Assembly: GCA_910585595.1 (NCBI GenBank)
Contig: CAJUET010000012.1
Coordinates: 1-64,000, forward strand
Direction: 5' to 3'
DNA: 64,000 nt
Origin: an uncultured Christensenella sp.
Lineage (GTDB): Bacteria > Bacillota > Clostridia > Christensenellales > Borkfalkiaceae
Shown: piece by piece, positions 24,950 through 33,724 of the stretch
How positions within the stretch are numbered: position 1 is the first letter of the stretch
Layout of the letters: every line of letters begins with the position of its first letter
The notes under the pieces: model-generated
Seen by the model: the letters and a program-made list of their open reading frames with translations, nothing else
Databases searched by the model: none
What the model was told of the DNA's origin: nothing
Program-made: the position numbers and the translations under genes

Positions 24950-26128
24950 CTACACCCCGCTCCACGTTCGATTCGCCTTGAACCACTCGGTTTCTTTTAA
25001 AATAAGGGAATGATTGCTCCCCGTCACGCTGAAATCGATCCCGTTCGAACGAACGACAATATTTCCGTTCATGGAAACGACGTTCCAGCTTTTTTTAGGT
25101 TCCAACACGATATCGACCGCCAACGAAGTCACATAAATTTTATCTGTGTATTTCGAAAGTCTGTCTATCGTAGCCTGTGCGGGAAATGCATTTTCGGGAT
25201 TAAACTGGCTAGCGTCCGACGGATACTCCGGAGTTCCCGCACAGGTGCATATACAAACAGTCTCCGGCTTTATAACGGAAAGCAATTTCTCCGACGAGGA
25301 AGTTTTACTGCCGTGATGACCTCCCTTATACAGTTTACATTGCGGAAGCGAATTACTCTCCACAAGAGAAATCTCGCCTTTCTCCTCCAAGTCTCCCGTA
25401 AACAAATAATTGTAAGTTCCCTGTGTAATTAAAACGCATACCGAATAGTTATTTTCGCCTGTTCCCGAATCGAATTCTTCATAATATTTTTGATATAAAA
25501 TGCTCATCGTCACATTTTCGGCAAGCGCATAAGTGCGCTGTGCACCGTTCTCATTGTTCCAGCACTCAAGCGCGGTATAGTGTTTCGCTCCTGAATTTAC
25601 CTCGGCATCACGCGCCGCAACATATTTTCCATATACCGACGTCGGCTTATTTTCTTTTTTCGTTTTGGCAAAATCGATAATCGTTTTACAGTCGAAACTT
25701 TCGAATATCCCCCTTTCGGAACTTGTACTGTAAAATGCCCCGATATGATCTTCATGCGCATGCGTTGCGATTACATATTCAAGCGTCCCGTCGGTACAGT
25801 ATTCGTTGATATAAGAAATCAACGTTGAAGCGGAATTATTTTTGGACCCCGCATCAATCAATACTTCCGTATTGCCTATCTTAACAAGTGTACAATCGCC
25901 CACATATTTATTCCCAAGCTCTAAAAAGTGAATAGAAATTTCATCGGTAGCAAACGCCGGGGGCGCCGGCTTCTTTTTATAGACCAAAAAGTACCACAAA
26001 AGACCCGCGACAATGGCGATAACGAGCAAGATCGCAACAAGGGAGAAAAATATTTTCGGATTCTTTTTTGCGGCATTCTCAGCGGCGCGCGCCGCCTTTT
26101 TTGCCGTTTGATTTCTCTTGTTCGCCAT
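24950..26128 (-). CDS. Membrane-anchored ComEC/Rec2-like metallo-beta-lactamase
   Basis: A 392-residue protein with a basic N-terminus, one membrane helix at about 27-48 (IFFSLVAILLVIAIVAGLLW) and an outward metallo-beta-lactamase domain. Metal ligands are seen in THAHEDH at about 121-127, LFTGDLEEKGE at about 225 and KGGHHGSKTSS at about 246. This arrangement matches the C-terminal nuclease-like domain of ComEC and stand-alone relatives thought to hydrolyse nucleic acid or phosphodiesters. There are no ComEC channel helices. Start 26128 is chosen since AAGGAG lies six bases upstream; an upstream in-frame start lacks support. Natural-competence involvement is inference. Confidence 0.85.
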   Translation of the reverse strand: MANKRNQTAKKAARAAENAAKKNPKIFFSLVAILLVIAIVAGLLWYFLVYKKKPAPPAFATDEISIHFLELGNKYVGDCTLVKIGNTEVLIDAGSKNNSASTLISYINEYCTDGTLEYVIATHAHEDHIGAFYSTSSERGIFESFDCKTIIDFAKTKKENKPTSVYGKYVAARDAEVNSGAKHYTALECWNNENGAQRTYALAENVTMSILYQKYYEEFDSGTGENNYSVCVLITQGTYNYLFTGDLEEKGEISLVESNSLPQCKLYKGGHHGSKTSSSEKLLSVIKPETVCICTCAGTPEYPSDASQFNPENAFPAQATIDRLSKYTDKIYVTSLAVDIVLEPKKSWNVVSMNGNIVVRSNGIDFSVTGSNHSLILKETEWFKANRTWSGV

Positions 26129-26138
26129 AAACTTCTCC

Positions 26139-26471
26139 TTAAACGAGTTTGAGCGCCACGGCAATGTTTACGACCGCCGTATCTATATTGTGCAAAAGCC
26201 GATTGAGAGCAACCTGCGCCCCTTCGTCGATTTCGCCGTTTTCAGTAGTACGCAAAACCGCAATAATCATATCGAAATTCTTATAAACGATCTCCGTATC
26301 AGCACGTAAAGTCGCAAAGGCGGGGTCTTTCCCCGTCACCTCGATCCGGTGCATTTCTTTGATCGCAAGGTTCATTTCCGTAAAGAGCGCAAGATTCCCC
26401 TTTTCAAAAAGTTCCTTCATTGCGGCATTCAACCGCACGAGCTGTTCGCAAAAAAGCTGTAAATCGTTCAT
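26139..26471 (-). CDS. Small helical protein of unknown function
   Basis: A 110-residue, almost fully alpha-helical protein that I do not recognise. It has no membrane segment, no Cys-rich motif and a length near that of small regulators or flagellar chaperone-like proteins. Its ATG overlaps the stop of the UDP-sugar pyrophosphorylase by one base (TAATG), so it is translated as part of that operon. The next gene starts 10 bases downstream. Confidence 0.75.
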   Translation of the reverse strand: MNDLQLFCEQLVRLNAAMKELFEKGNLALFTEMNLAIKEMHRIEVTGKDPAFATLRADTEIVYKNFDMIIAVLRTTENGEIDEGAQVALNRLLHNIDTAVVNIAVALKLV

Positions 26472-27685
26472 TATAATTCCACTCCGTTCTTTTTTAAAAG
26501 CTCCCGCGCGGTTTCTATACTATCTACTCCCGTTGCATTTTTTACGGGAGCAAACTCTCTTTCCCTTTCAACCTCGAAGGACAGACAGCCTTTTAAGAGA
26601 TGGATCAAATCTAATATCAGCGTCTCATATTTATAGGCGTTTTCCGTTTGAGGAAAAACATATTTCTCCCCGTCGAAAAAATCTACTTTCTTTTTTGCAC
26701 GGTGTACGGGAATTTTTTGACCGGCAACCTCTTCAAGCGCGGAAATACGGAAGAGATAATTGAGAATAACGCCGTTCCCAAAGAGAAGTTCCCCCTCGTT
26801 ATCCCGTGCGTTTGCCGTTTTTTTGTCAAGTTCGTAATATTCGATAATATCGGGAAAGCCCCCGCGCTTGCAAAGCACTCCTACCCGTTCTTCGGGAGAA
26901 TTCTTTTTCACTGTCTTTGCGCCGCAGGCGTTACCGCTTAAATAAGTCGCGCCCAAAAACACGGGGTCGGCGATACGCTGTAATACGTTATCAACGGAAA
27001 ATACGTTGAACCACTCCACGCCCTGTGCCTTCATTTTTTCAACAAGTCCGGCACGTTGCATAGAAGAGAACCATCCGCCGTTTCCGTTGGGCGAAAGAGC
27101 GAGCCTTCCCCTGTCTTCCAATAATATTTTTCCGTTCAAATCGGTACAGGGCGCCATATCCTGTTTGAAGAAGAAAACGTCCTCTTGCGCATAACCGAAA
27201 TAAGCGTGCTTTTTCAAAAATGCGCGTGTCGTCCGATCGTTTTTATCACTCGTCATAATGAGAAGCGGAACGCGCGCGCCGTACTTATCGACTACCGCTA
27301 AAAGATTTTTGATTTGGCATTCGAAAATATACAGATGCTTTGTAAGGCCCAAATCGTAAGCACCCTTGGGAGCGGAAGAACCGAGCCGCGTACCCTGTCC
27401 GCCTGCAAGCATAACGGCAGCCACCTTACCCTCGCGCAAAAGCTTTGTCCCCGCATTTTCAAATTCTTGATAATGGTTTTTTATCTCTTTGAGTGAAAGT
27501 CCCGAAAGCGGCTCTATTCCCCCGCAACGTTCTACGGGTTTTTCTTCGAGAAGCGCCCAATCGATTGCAGAAATCTCGTTTAAGAATGCTTTCTGCATTT
27601 CTTGATTGAACATACCGAACCCGCTTAAAAGATGTTCCTGCCCTTTACTTTTTAATAACAATTTGATTTCTTCGTAATTTTTCAT
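26471..27685 (-). CDS. UDP-sugar pyrophosphorylase (UDPGP / AGX type)
   Basis: A 404-residue nucleotidyltransferase of the eukaryotic-type UDPGP family, which makes UDP-GlcNAc, UDP-GalNAc, UDP-Glc or UDP-Gal from UTP and the sugar-1-phosphate. The uridine-binding loop AVMLAGGQGTRLGSSAPKG is at about 89-107. FSVDNVLQRIADPVFLG near 225 matches the metal-binding Asp region, and HRAKKKVDFFD carries the conserved catalytic Lys. It lies 3 bases after the GH36 alpha-galactosidase, so galactose-1-phosphate is a plausible natural substrate. Specificity cannot be fixed from sequence. Confidence 0.85.
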   Translation of the reverse strand: MKNYEEIKLLLKSKGQEHLLSGFGMFNQEMQKAFLNEISAIDWALLEEKPVERCGGIEPLSGLSLKEIKNHYQEFENAGTKLLREGKVAAVMLAGGQGTRLGSSAPKGAYDLGLTKHLYIFECQIKNLLAVVDKYGARVPLLIMTSDKNDRTTRAFLKKHAYFGYAQEDVFFFKQDMAPCTDLNGKILLEDRGRLALSPNGNGGWFSSMQRAGLVEKMKAQGVEWFNVFSVDNVLQRIADPVFLGATYLSGNACGAKTVKKNSPEERVGVLCKRGGFPDIIEYYELDKKTANARDNEGELLFGNGVILNYLFRISALEEVAGQKIPVHRAKKKVDFFDGEKYVFPQTENAYKYETLILDLIHLLKGCLSFEVEREREFAPVKNATGVDSIETARELLKKNGVEL

Positions 27686-27688
27686 AAT

Positions 27689-29728
27689 TTATATGTTTTG
27701 TTTCACCAAAAGAAACGCCCCCGCGGTATAAGATTTTCCGTAAACGCGCAATACCCCGTCCTCTTCGCCGTAATCAAGGTCGGTATAAGCGCAGTCTAAA
27801 CGGTAATCCTCAAGCGGAATTTCGGCAATGTCGTCTGTACCGAGGAAGTGCGTTAAAACAAGCTTGCGCCCGTTAAATTCTTTTTGATAAATCTGCCTCC
27901 CGACGGGAGCACGGTAAGAAGTAACATTGCAGTCGATTTGCGTAATATCGCCGTAGCGGACGATATCTTTTATCTCGGAATAAAAATTCAAACCGTTTAA
28001 AATCAAATTCCGTTTTTCATCCGTCATATTCGTAACGTCGCCCGAAAGACAAATTCTGCCCATGAATGCCGCGCAAAGCGAATAAACCGTGCGCGAATCC
28101 GATTCCTGCTCGCGTAAAACCGCCCAGATCTGTGACTGACGGGCAGGTATCACACGCGAAACGTTTGCCGCCACAAGCGGGATCTCATTGCATTCGTGCG
28201 CATCCGAAAAAGAGCACATAGAAACCTTACTCATTCTGAGCGGTTCGATACGGCTGCCGCCCGACGAGCAGTTTTCAATGACGATCCCTTCGACCTCTTT
28301 CAGTTTATCCAGCCATTTCAAGCTCTCTTCCGCAAGTTGCCGCCCGCCTTCCCCCAAAGACTCCGCGCCGTCACAACCCAACCCATAGGCTTCGTTATAG
28401 TCGATTTTCAAGTATCCGAACCCGTTCTTTTTTAAAAATCCGAGTAACCATTCCCTTAAATATTCGTCGGCTTCGGGCTTTCTTAAATCGAGAAAACGGC
28501 GATTTTTACCGGTAATCACTTCACCGTCCCGCTTTAACAACAGCTTTTCTCTATGAAACAGTTCGCTTTTTTCAGCCGCAACTTCGAATTCGAACCAAAT
28601 ACCGGGGATCATGCCCCGCGCTTTGATTTTATCCGCCGCCGCCTTAACTCCGTGCGGAAAAAGTCCTTTATTCTCGATCCAATCGCCGCCCGCAAGACTC
28701 CAATCGTCGTCTTTGGGTTTAAACCATCCGCAATCAATGACAAACGTACCGATCGGAAAACCTTCTATCGCATTCAGAATTTGATCGATACTCTCTTCCG
28801 AAGGCGTACCCCAAGTCGTACAGTACTCGTTAAAGAGCACGGGCATATCTTCTTCGCTTGCAGGGACCTTCAACCGCCCGTCCGCATGGTGCACGAAAGC
28901 ATTGCAGACGGCGTTCACGCCTCCCCCTTCCCTGACCGTAAAATATGCTTTATGCGTTAAAAAGTGTTCGCCGTTCTTTATTTCTTTGCGCCAGTGTCCC
29001 GTTTCGAAATCAGCAAGACCGCTCGTAAGCATTACGCCCGCGCGTTCAAGCGATACTTCCATCTGCCAGGAAAACGGCGCCTCCACGGTCATTCCCCATA
29101 TTACACCGTCGATGTCCTCGATTGCTGCAAACGGATAGTATCCGCGGTTCGGCATACTGCCGACCGAACCCCATTTTTCGCTCTTTAAACCATAATTCGC
29201 CCAACTTTGTTCAAGCCCGAGATCGAAGAAATTTTCCTTTTTCAGCTTGCATTCGCGCGACCATGCGCTCGTCATGCGGTAAAGCGAAAACTTATCCGCC
29301 CCGTTCGCGGATACAAGCGAAAAGCAGCCGCTCTGCAAAAATTCGAGCGTTTTCGTCTTTCCCGTTCTGTTCTCGTAGTCCACGGTTGCAGTAAACACAC
29401 CCGTCTTTTCATCGTAACGAAGAACGTGCGTGTAATAATTCCCCGCGCCGTCCGTTAAGAACGTTTCGACGCCGCTTTTATCCGCCGTCTGCTTTTCAAC
29501 GTGCAAAACCGTGCTTTCGCGGTTTTGCATGCTGATTCCGCGCGAATAGTCTAAAAGCGACCTGTCGCCCGTAAATGCGACTTGAATTAACGGATCAGGC
29601 TGAAATTTTACGCTGTCGAATATTCTCGACTTCGGTAAAACGGTAAGTCCGATACTCTTTCGATCGGCAAACGTCGTCTCGGAAAAATAGAGCGCAGTAT
29701 CGCCGAAAACATATTTTTGAAAAAACAT
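27689..29728 (-). CDS. Alpha-galactosidase, GH36
   Basis: A 679-residue retaining glycoside hydrolase that removes terminal alpha-galactose from melibiose, raffinose-type sugars or galactomannan. No signal peptide is visible, so it acts in the cytoplasm on imported sugars. The GH36 core has FVIDCGWF, IWFEFEVAAE, the nucleophile Asp in LKIDYNEAYG at about 441, CSSGGSRIEPL and the acid/base Asp in FSDAHE at about 508. The N-terminal beta-sandwich (about 1-290) is present. It follows araA after 70 bases that contain a strong hairpin, and is followed by the pyrophosphorylase gene. Related GH36 activities (alpha-N-acetylgalactosaminidase) are not excluded. Confidence 0.88.
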   Translation of the reverse strand: MFFQKYVFGDTALYFSETTFADRKSIGLTVLPKSRIFDSVKFQPDPLIQVAFTGDRSLLDYSRGISMQNRESTVLHVEKQTADKSGVETFLTDGAGNYYTHVLRYDEKTGVFTATVDYENRTGKTKTLEFLQSGCFSLVSANGADKFSLYRMTSAWSRECKLKKENFFDLGLEQSWANYGLKSEKWGSVGSMPNRGYYPFAAIEDIDGVIWGMTVEAPFSWQMEVSLERAGVMLTSGLADFETGHWRKEIKNGEHFLTHKAYFTVREGGGVNAVCNAFVHHADGRLKVPASEEDMPVLFNEYCTTWGTPSEESIDQILNAIEGFPIGTFVIDCGWFKPKDDDWSLAGGDWIENKGLFPHGVKAAADKIKARGMIPGIWFEFEVAAEKSELFHREKLLLKRDGEVITGKNRRFLDLRKPEADEYLREWLLGFLKKNGFGYLKIDYNEAYGLGCDGAESLGEGGRQLAEESLKWLDKLKEVEGIVIENCSSGGSRIEPLRMSKVSMCSFSDAHECNEIPLVAANVSRVIPARQSQIWAVLREQESDSRTVYSLCAAFMGRICLSGDVTNMTDEKRNLILNGLNFYSEIKDIVRYGDITQIDCNVTSYRAPVGRQIYQKEFNGRKLVLTHFLGTDDIAEIPLEDYRLDCAYTDLDYGEEDGVLRVYGKSYTAGAFLLVKQNI

Positions 29729-29738
29729 AAAACCTCAC

Positions 29739-29787
29739 AAACCGCGAGGCGGGGCGAGACTTTAAGCCCCACCCCGTTGCCCGGTTT
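29739..29787 (-). other. Long intercistronic hairpin between araA and alpha-galactosidase
   Basis: AAACCG (29739-29744) pairs with CGGTTT (29782-29787). Inside this, an 11-bp GC-rich stem allowing two G-U pairs closes a 10-base loop, with a five-base bulge on one side. It lacks a good T-run, so partial termination or 3' end protection of the ara transcript is more likely than full stop. Confidence 0.6.
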
Positions 29788-29798
29788 TACAACAAGAA

Positions 29799-31259
29799 TT
29801 AAAGTTTCGCCTTCCAAATTTGATCCGACCAAATAAGTTGTCTTTTGAATTCGTCAATTTTAGTATTTTCGTCAATGAGAACCACTTCCATTCCCCACAT
29901 ATTACCGAGGTCGACAACCTCCTGCGCAGTCACAACAGAAGATACCACGGTATGGTGTGCTCCGCCCGCATAGATCCATGCGGCAACGCCTTCCTTGAAG
30001 TTAGGCTTATATTTCCACATGAGCCCGCCCGTAGGCAAGTTAGGCATCTTTTGCGGATATTGCACAAGTTCGATTTTCTGCACGATAAGGCGCATTCTGT
30101 CGCCCATGTCGACCATAGAGACCGCAACCGCTTCGGGCGACATGATTCCCTCAAATACAAGGCGTGCGGGATCGGACTTGTCGCCGATCCCAAGCGGATG
30201 CACCTGAATTTCGGGCTTCATCGCCGCGAATTGCGGGGACACTTCAAGCATATGCGCACCGAGACAGAGTCCCTCTTTTAAATCATAGGTATAGTCCTCC
30301 ATGAGTCCCGTTCCCTTTTGATCCGCCATATACTGCATAACCGCACCGAGCGCGGCGATCTTCCAATCGCCCTCCGCACCAAATCCGTAACCCTTGCTCT
30401 GCAAATCCTGAATCGCAAGTCCGGGAAGTTGATTAAGTCCGTGGAGAGAGCCGAAGTGATCGACGATACCGACATATCCGCCTTTATCTTTGCAGAACCT
30501 ATCTATCGCGATTTCATATCTCGCCTGTTCTCGAACAACATCGACGCGTTTCGTCGCCATGGTATACTTTTGTTCGTATTCCTCCATGAGCGCGTCTACT
30601 TCTTTTTCACTCACGGTACCGATATAATCTACAAGGTCTCCGATCGGATAATAATCCACCTGCCAGCCGAGTTTGATATGCGCCTCGACCTTATCCCCTT
30701 CCGTAACTGCTACATCGCGCATATTATCCGAAAAGCGGCAGACCTTGACCGTCTTGGAAAAAGCGTATCCCGCGGCAACCTTACACCAGGAAGCAAGCTC
30801 TTTAAGCGCATCGGGATCTTTATAGTAGCCGACGACTACCTTGTTATCCATTCTCAGACGCGCTACGATATAACCGAATTCCCTGTCGCCGTGAGCCGCT
30901 TGATTCTCGTTCATGAAATCCATGTCAATAGTCGCGTAAGGGAGTCTTTCGTTGTACTGCGTTGCGAAGTGGCACATGGGCTTTTGCAGCATTTTAAGTC
31001 CTTTGATCCACATTTTTGCAGGCGAGAAGGTGTGACACCAGGTAATGATACCGATACAGTTATCGTCTGCGTTTACTTTTCTGATTGCCTCGACCACTTC
31101 GTCCGAACTCTTGCAAGTCGTAAGATATTTGACCGTGACGGGCATAAACCTATCGACGTAATCCGCCATTTCCTCGGAGTGCGCGGCAACGTGTGATAAA
31201 ACGTCCTCTCCGTAAAGCGTTTGCGAACCTGTAAGCCAATAAACCACTTTTTCTTTCAT
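29799..31259 (-). CDS. araA: L-arabinose isomerase
   Basis: A 486-residue metal-dependent isomerase converting L-arabinose to L-ribulose. Recognisable are YWLTGSQTLYGEDVLSHVA at the start, CIGIITWCHTFSPAKMWI at about 68-85, GFGAEGDWKIAALGAVMQYMA-like sequence near 300 with a metal-ligand Glu, MLEVSP and AGGAHHTVVS with ligand His near 447. Length matches the family. It is third in araB-araD-araA, 23 bases after araD. Confidence 0.96.
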   Translation of the reverse strand: MKEKVVYWLTGSQTLYGEDVLSHVAAHSEEMADYVDRFMPVTVKYLTTCKSSDEVVEAIRKVNADDNCIGIITWCHTFSPAKMWIKGLKMLQKPMCHFATQYNERLPYATIDMDFMNENQAAHGDREFGYIVARLRMDNKVVVGYYKDPDALKELASWCKVAAGYAFSKTVKVCRFSDNMRDVAVTEGDKVEAHIKLGWQVDYYPIGDLVDYIGTVSEKEVDALMEEYEQKYTMATKRVDVVREQARYEIAIDRFCKDKGGYVGIVDHFGSLHGLNQLPGLAIQDLQSKGYGFGAEGDWKIAALGAVMQYMADQKGTGLMEDYTYDLKEGLCLGAHMLEVSPQFAAMKPEIQVHPLGIGDKSDPARLVFEGIMSPEAVAVSMVDMGDRMRLIVQKIELVQYPQKMPNLPTGGLMWKYKPNFKEGVAAWIYAGGAHHTVVSSVVTAQEVVDLGNMWGMEVVLIDENTKIDEFKRQLIWSDQIWKAKL

Positions 31260-31282
31260 TTTACTTTCTCACATATAATAAA

Positions 31283-31984
31283 TTATTTTTTTGTTTGACC
31301 GTAATAAGCGTTTTTACCGTGCTTGCGTAAATAATGCTTGTCCATCATAAATTTGTCCGCGCGTTTCACGTCGGGATTGACCGTTTCGGTGATAAACGCC
31401 ATTTTCGCAACCTCTTCAATGACGGTTGCGTTATAAACGGAATTCGCCCCGTCTTTGCCGAACGCAAAAACGCCGTGGCTCTTTATAAGTACGCCCGGTA
31501 CTTCCAAAGGATCAAGCTTTTCTTCACGGAATTTTTCTATGATCGCAAGCCCCGTATTCTTTTCGTATTCACCTTCGATCTCCGCTTTCGTAAGCGATCT
31601 TGCACAGGGAATATCACCATAAAAATAATCGGCATGTGTCGTTCCGTAAAAGGGTATGTCCCTTCCCGCCTGCGCCCAGGAGGTTGCAAACGTGGAATGG
31701 GTATGCGTAACCCCGCCTACGCTTTGAAAAGCCTTATAAAATTCGAGGTGCGTTGGCGTATCGGACGAAGGATAAAGATTTCCCTCCACCACTTTTCCGT
31801 TCAAATCGACGACGACCATGTCGTCCGCCGTCATACCGTCGTAGCCGACCCCAGAAGGCTTAATGACGACAAGCCCCTTTTCTCTGTCGATTTCGCTTAC
31901 GTTGCCCCAAGTAAAAAGCACGAGTTTGTTTTTTTTAAGGTCAAGATTTGCTTTGAGTACTTTCTTTTTAAGTTCTTCTAACAC
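31283..31984 (-). CDS. araD: L-ribulose-5-phosphate 4-epimerase
   Basis: A 233-residue zinc-dependent epimerase that turns L-ribulose-5-phosphate into D-xylulose-5-phosphate. The class II aldolase/epimerase fold shows LFTWGNVSEIDREKGLVVIKPSG at about 23-45, the substrate motif SSDTPTHLEFY, zinc ligands in GVTHTHSTFATSWAQ at about 93-107, and THADYFYGDIP. A C-terminal ligand His is likely at SHGVFAFG. Length is typical for AraD. It is 15 bases after araB. The product feeds transketolase. Confidence 0.95.
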   Translation of the reverse strand: MLEELKKKVLKANLDLKKNKLVLFTWGNVSEIDREKGLVVIKPSGVGYDGMTADDMVVVDLNGKVVEGNLYPSSDTPTHLEFYKAFQSVGGVTHTHSTFATSWAQAGRDIPFYGTTHADYFYGDIPCARSLTKAEIEGEYEKNTGLAIIEKFREEKLDPLEVPGVLIKSHGVFAFGKDGANSVYNATVIEEVAKMAFITETVNPDVKRADKFMMDKHYLRKHGKNAYYGQTKK

Positions 31985-31999
31985 AATTCCCCTCCTGTT

Positions 32000-33589
32000 T
32001 TATGCCATATCTTTGACCGCCTGTCTTACGATGGGAAGTCCCCTTTTATAGCGTTCCGTATACCTTTCGAACCCCTCTTCGTCCTCGGGATCGGGTACAA
32101 GCGTGACACCTTGTTGATTTGCAAACACTCTGTTTTCGAGATAATCCGAAAGTTCTTCCTTCCTCTCTTTATGAATCAGAAAGTTTGCAAGCACTGCCAT
32201 GCCCCATGCACCGCCCTCGCCCGCCGTTTTCATGAGCGTCACGGGCACACCGAGCGCCGCGGCTAAAAAGCTCTGTCCCACGCGCTCCGTTTTAAAGATT
32301 CCGCCGTGTCCTGTAATCCTGTCAAGTTTTACGCCCTCTTCTTTGAGCATAATGTCGCAACCCATTTTCAGTGTTCCGAATGCGGAATACAGGTGTGCGC
32401 GCATCATGTTTGCAAGCGTGAATTTCGATTCGTGCGTGCGCACGAAAAGCGGCCTTCCTGCGTTTACTTCGGTAATATTTTCACCCGAAACATAGTTGTA
32501 AGAAAGCAATCCTCCGCAATCCTTATCGCCCCGTTCCCCTTCAAAATAGAGCAGATCGTAAAGCTTCCATTTAGGGATATCCACGCCCGCAAGGCTTGCA
32601 AATTCACCGAATACGTTTACCCACGCGTTTAAATCGGACGTGCAGTTATTGCAATGCACCATACCTACAAGATCTCCCGCAGGAGTCGTAACGAGGTCGA
32701 TTTCGGAATACGGCTTTGAAAGTTCCTTTTCGAGCACAATCATTGCAAATACGCTCGTACCCGCAGAGACATTGCCCGTGCGGGGTTTGACGCTGTTCGT
32801 TGCGACCATACCCGTTCCCGCGTCGCCTTCGGGCGGACAGAATGGAATACCGCTCTCCAAGTCGCCTTCGGGATCGAGGAGTTTTGCGCCGCTCTCAGTA
32901 AGCACACCCGCATTCTCGCCCGCAACCAAAATTTTAGGCAGAATCTCCTCCGCTTTAAAGGGAACCTCTCCTCCGATCAGATCGTTGAACTGTTTGAGCA
33001 TTTTTGGATCATATTGTTTCGTCGCGGGATCTACGGGAAACATACCCGAAGCCTCGCCCACGCCGATAACTTTTTCACCCGTTAACAGCCGATGCACATA
33101 GCCTTCAAGCGTCGTTTGGAAAGCAATGTCCTTGACATGCGGCTCTCGATTTAAGATAGCCTGATACAGGTGCGCCACCGACCAGCGCGCCGGAATGTGA
33201 TAATTGAATACTTCGGTGAGTTTTTCGGCAGCACCCTCCGCATTATTGTTGCGCCAGGTGCGGAACGGAACCAAAAGCCTGCCCGATTTATCAAACACAA
33301 GGTAGCCGTGCATCATTGCGGAAACACCGATCGCGCCGATTTTTTTAAGCGTTACGCCGTATTTTTCTTTGACGTCTTGTTTGAGTTTCGCATAGACGTC
33401 TTGCAGTCCCGCATAAATATCTTCTTCGGGATAAGTCCAAAGTCCGTTTTCAAAGCGGTTCTCCCACTCGTGACTACCCGAAGCGATCGGCATATTGTTT
33501 TCATCCGCTAAAATGGCTTTGATGCGCGTAGAACCGAATTCGATCCCCAACGCCGTTTTTCCGTCCTGAATCAATTTTTTGCTTTCCAC
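32000..33589 (-). CDS. araB: FGGY-family L-ribulokinase
   Basis: A 529-residue carbohydrate kinase that phosphorylates L-ribulose; operon position with araD and araA supports this over xylulokinase. The N-terminal actin-like ATPase domain starts with LGIEFGSTRIKAILADE, and the C-terminal FGGY domain includes ITGHGGIFKTERVGQSFLAAALG-like sequence around 415. A GTG at 33589 is favoured as start because GGAG lies seven bases upstream; the ATG five codons earlier (33604) lacks a ribosome site. It is longer than B. subtilis xylulokinase and resembles the unusual AraB of Clostridia and Bacteroides. Confidence 0.88.
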   Translation of the reverse strand: MESKKLIQDGKTALGIEFGSTRIKAILADENNMPIASGSHEWENRFENGLWTYPEEDIYAGLQDVYAKLKQDVKEKYGVTLKKIGAIGVSAMMHGYLVFDKSGRLLVPFRTWRNNNAEGAAEKLTEVFNYHIPARWSVAHLYQAILNREPHVKDIAFQTTLEGYVHRLLTGEKVIGVGEASGMFPVDPATKQYDPKMLKQFNDLIGGEVPFKAEEILPKILVAGENAGVLTESGAKLLDPEGDLESGIPFCPPEGDAGTGMVATNSVKPRTGNVSAGTSVFAMIVLEKELSKPYSEIDLVTTPAGDLVGMVHCNNCTSDLNAWVNVFGEFASLAGVDIPKWKLYDLLYFEGERGDKDCGGLLSYNYVSGENITEVNAGRPLFVRTHESKFTLANMMRAHLYSAFGTLKMGCDIMLKEEGVKLDRITGHGGIFKTERVGQSFLAAALGVPVTLMKTAGEGGAWGMAVLANFLIHKERKEELSDYLENRVFANQQGVTLVPDPEDEEGFERYTERYKRGLPIVRQAVKDMA

Positions 33590-33621
33590 AAATCTTCTCC
33601 GCATTGAACCAAACTGATTTT

Positions 33622-33657
33622 ATTATAAAATAAACTACGTTAAATTTCAATAGTTTA
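33622..33657 (-). promoter_or_regulatory. araB promoter with a flanking inverted repeat
   Basis: On the minus strand TTGAAA (33650-33645), 17 bases, TATAAT (33627-33622). An inverted repeat TAAACTA-N13-TAGTTTA (33631-33657) brackets the -35 box and could be an operator for a sugar-responsive regulator. Confidence 0.65.
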
Positions 33658-33683
33658 CGAAAAGTTTTTAACGAAAATTAACA

Positions 33684-33714
33684 AAAAATCTCCTCCGCAT
33701 AATGCGGAGGAGAC
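33684..33714 (-). terminator. Terminator after spoIVA
   Basis: On the minus strand an 11-bp stem (33714-33704 with 33700-33690) with a three-base loop is followed by six T. It lies 10 bases after the spoIVA stop and separates it from the ara promoter. Confidence 0.88.
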
Positions 33715-33724
33715 AAAATTTATT

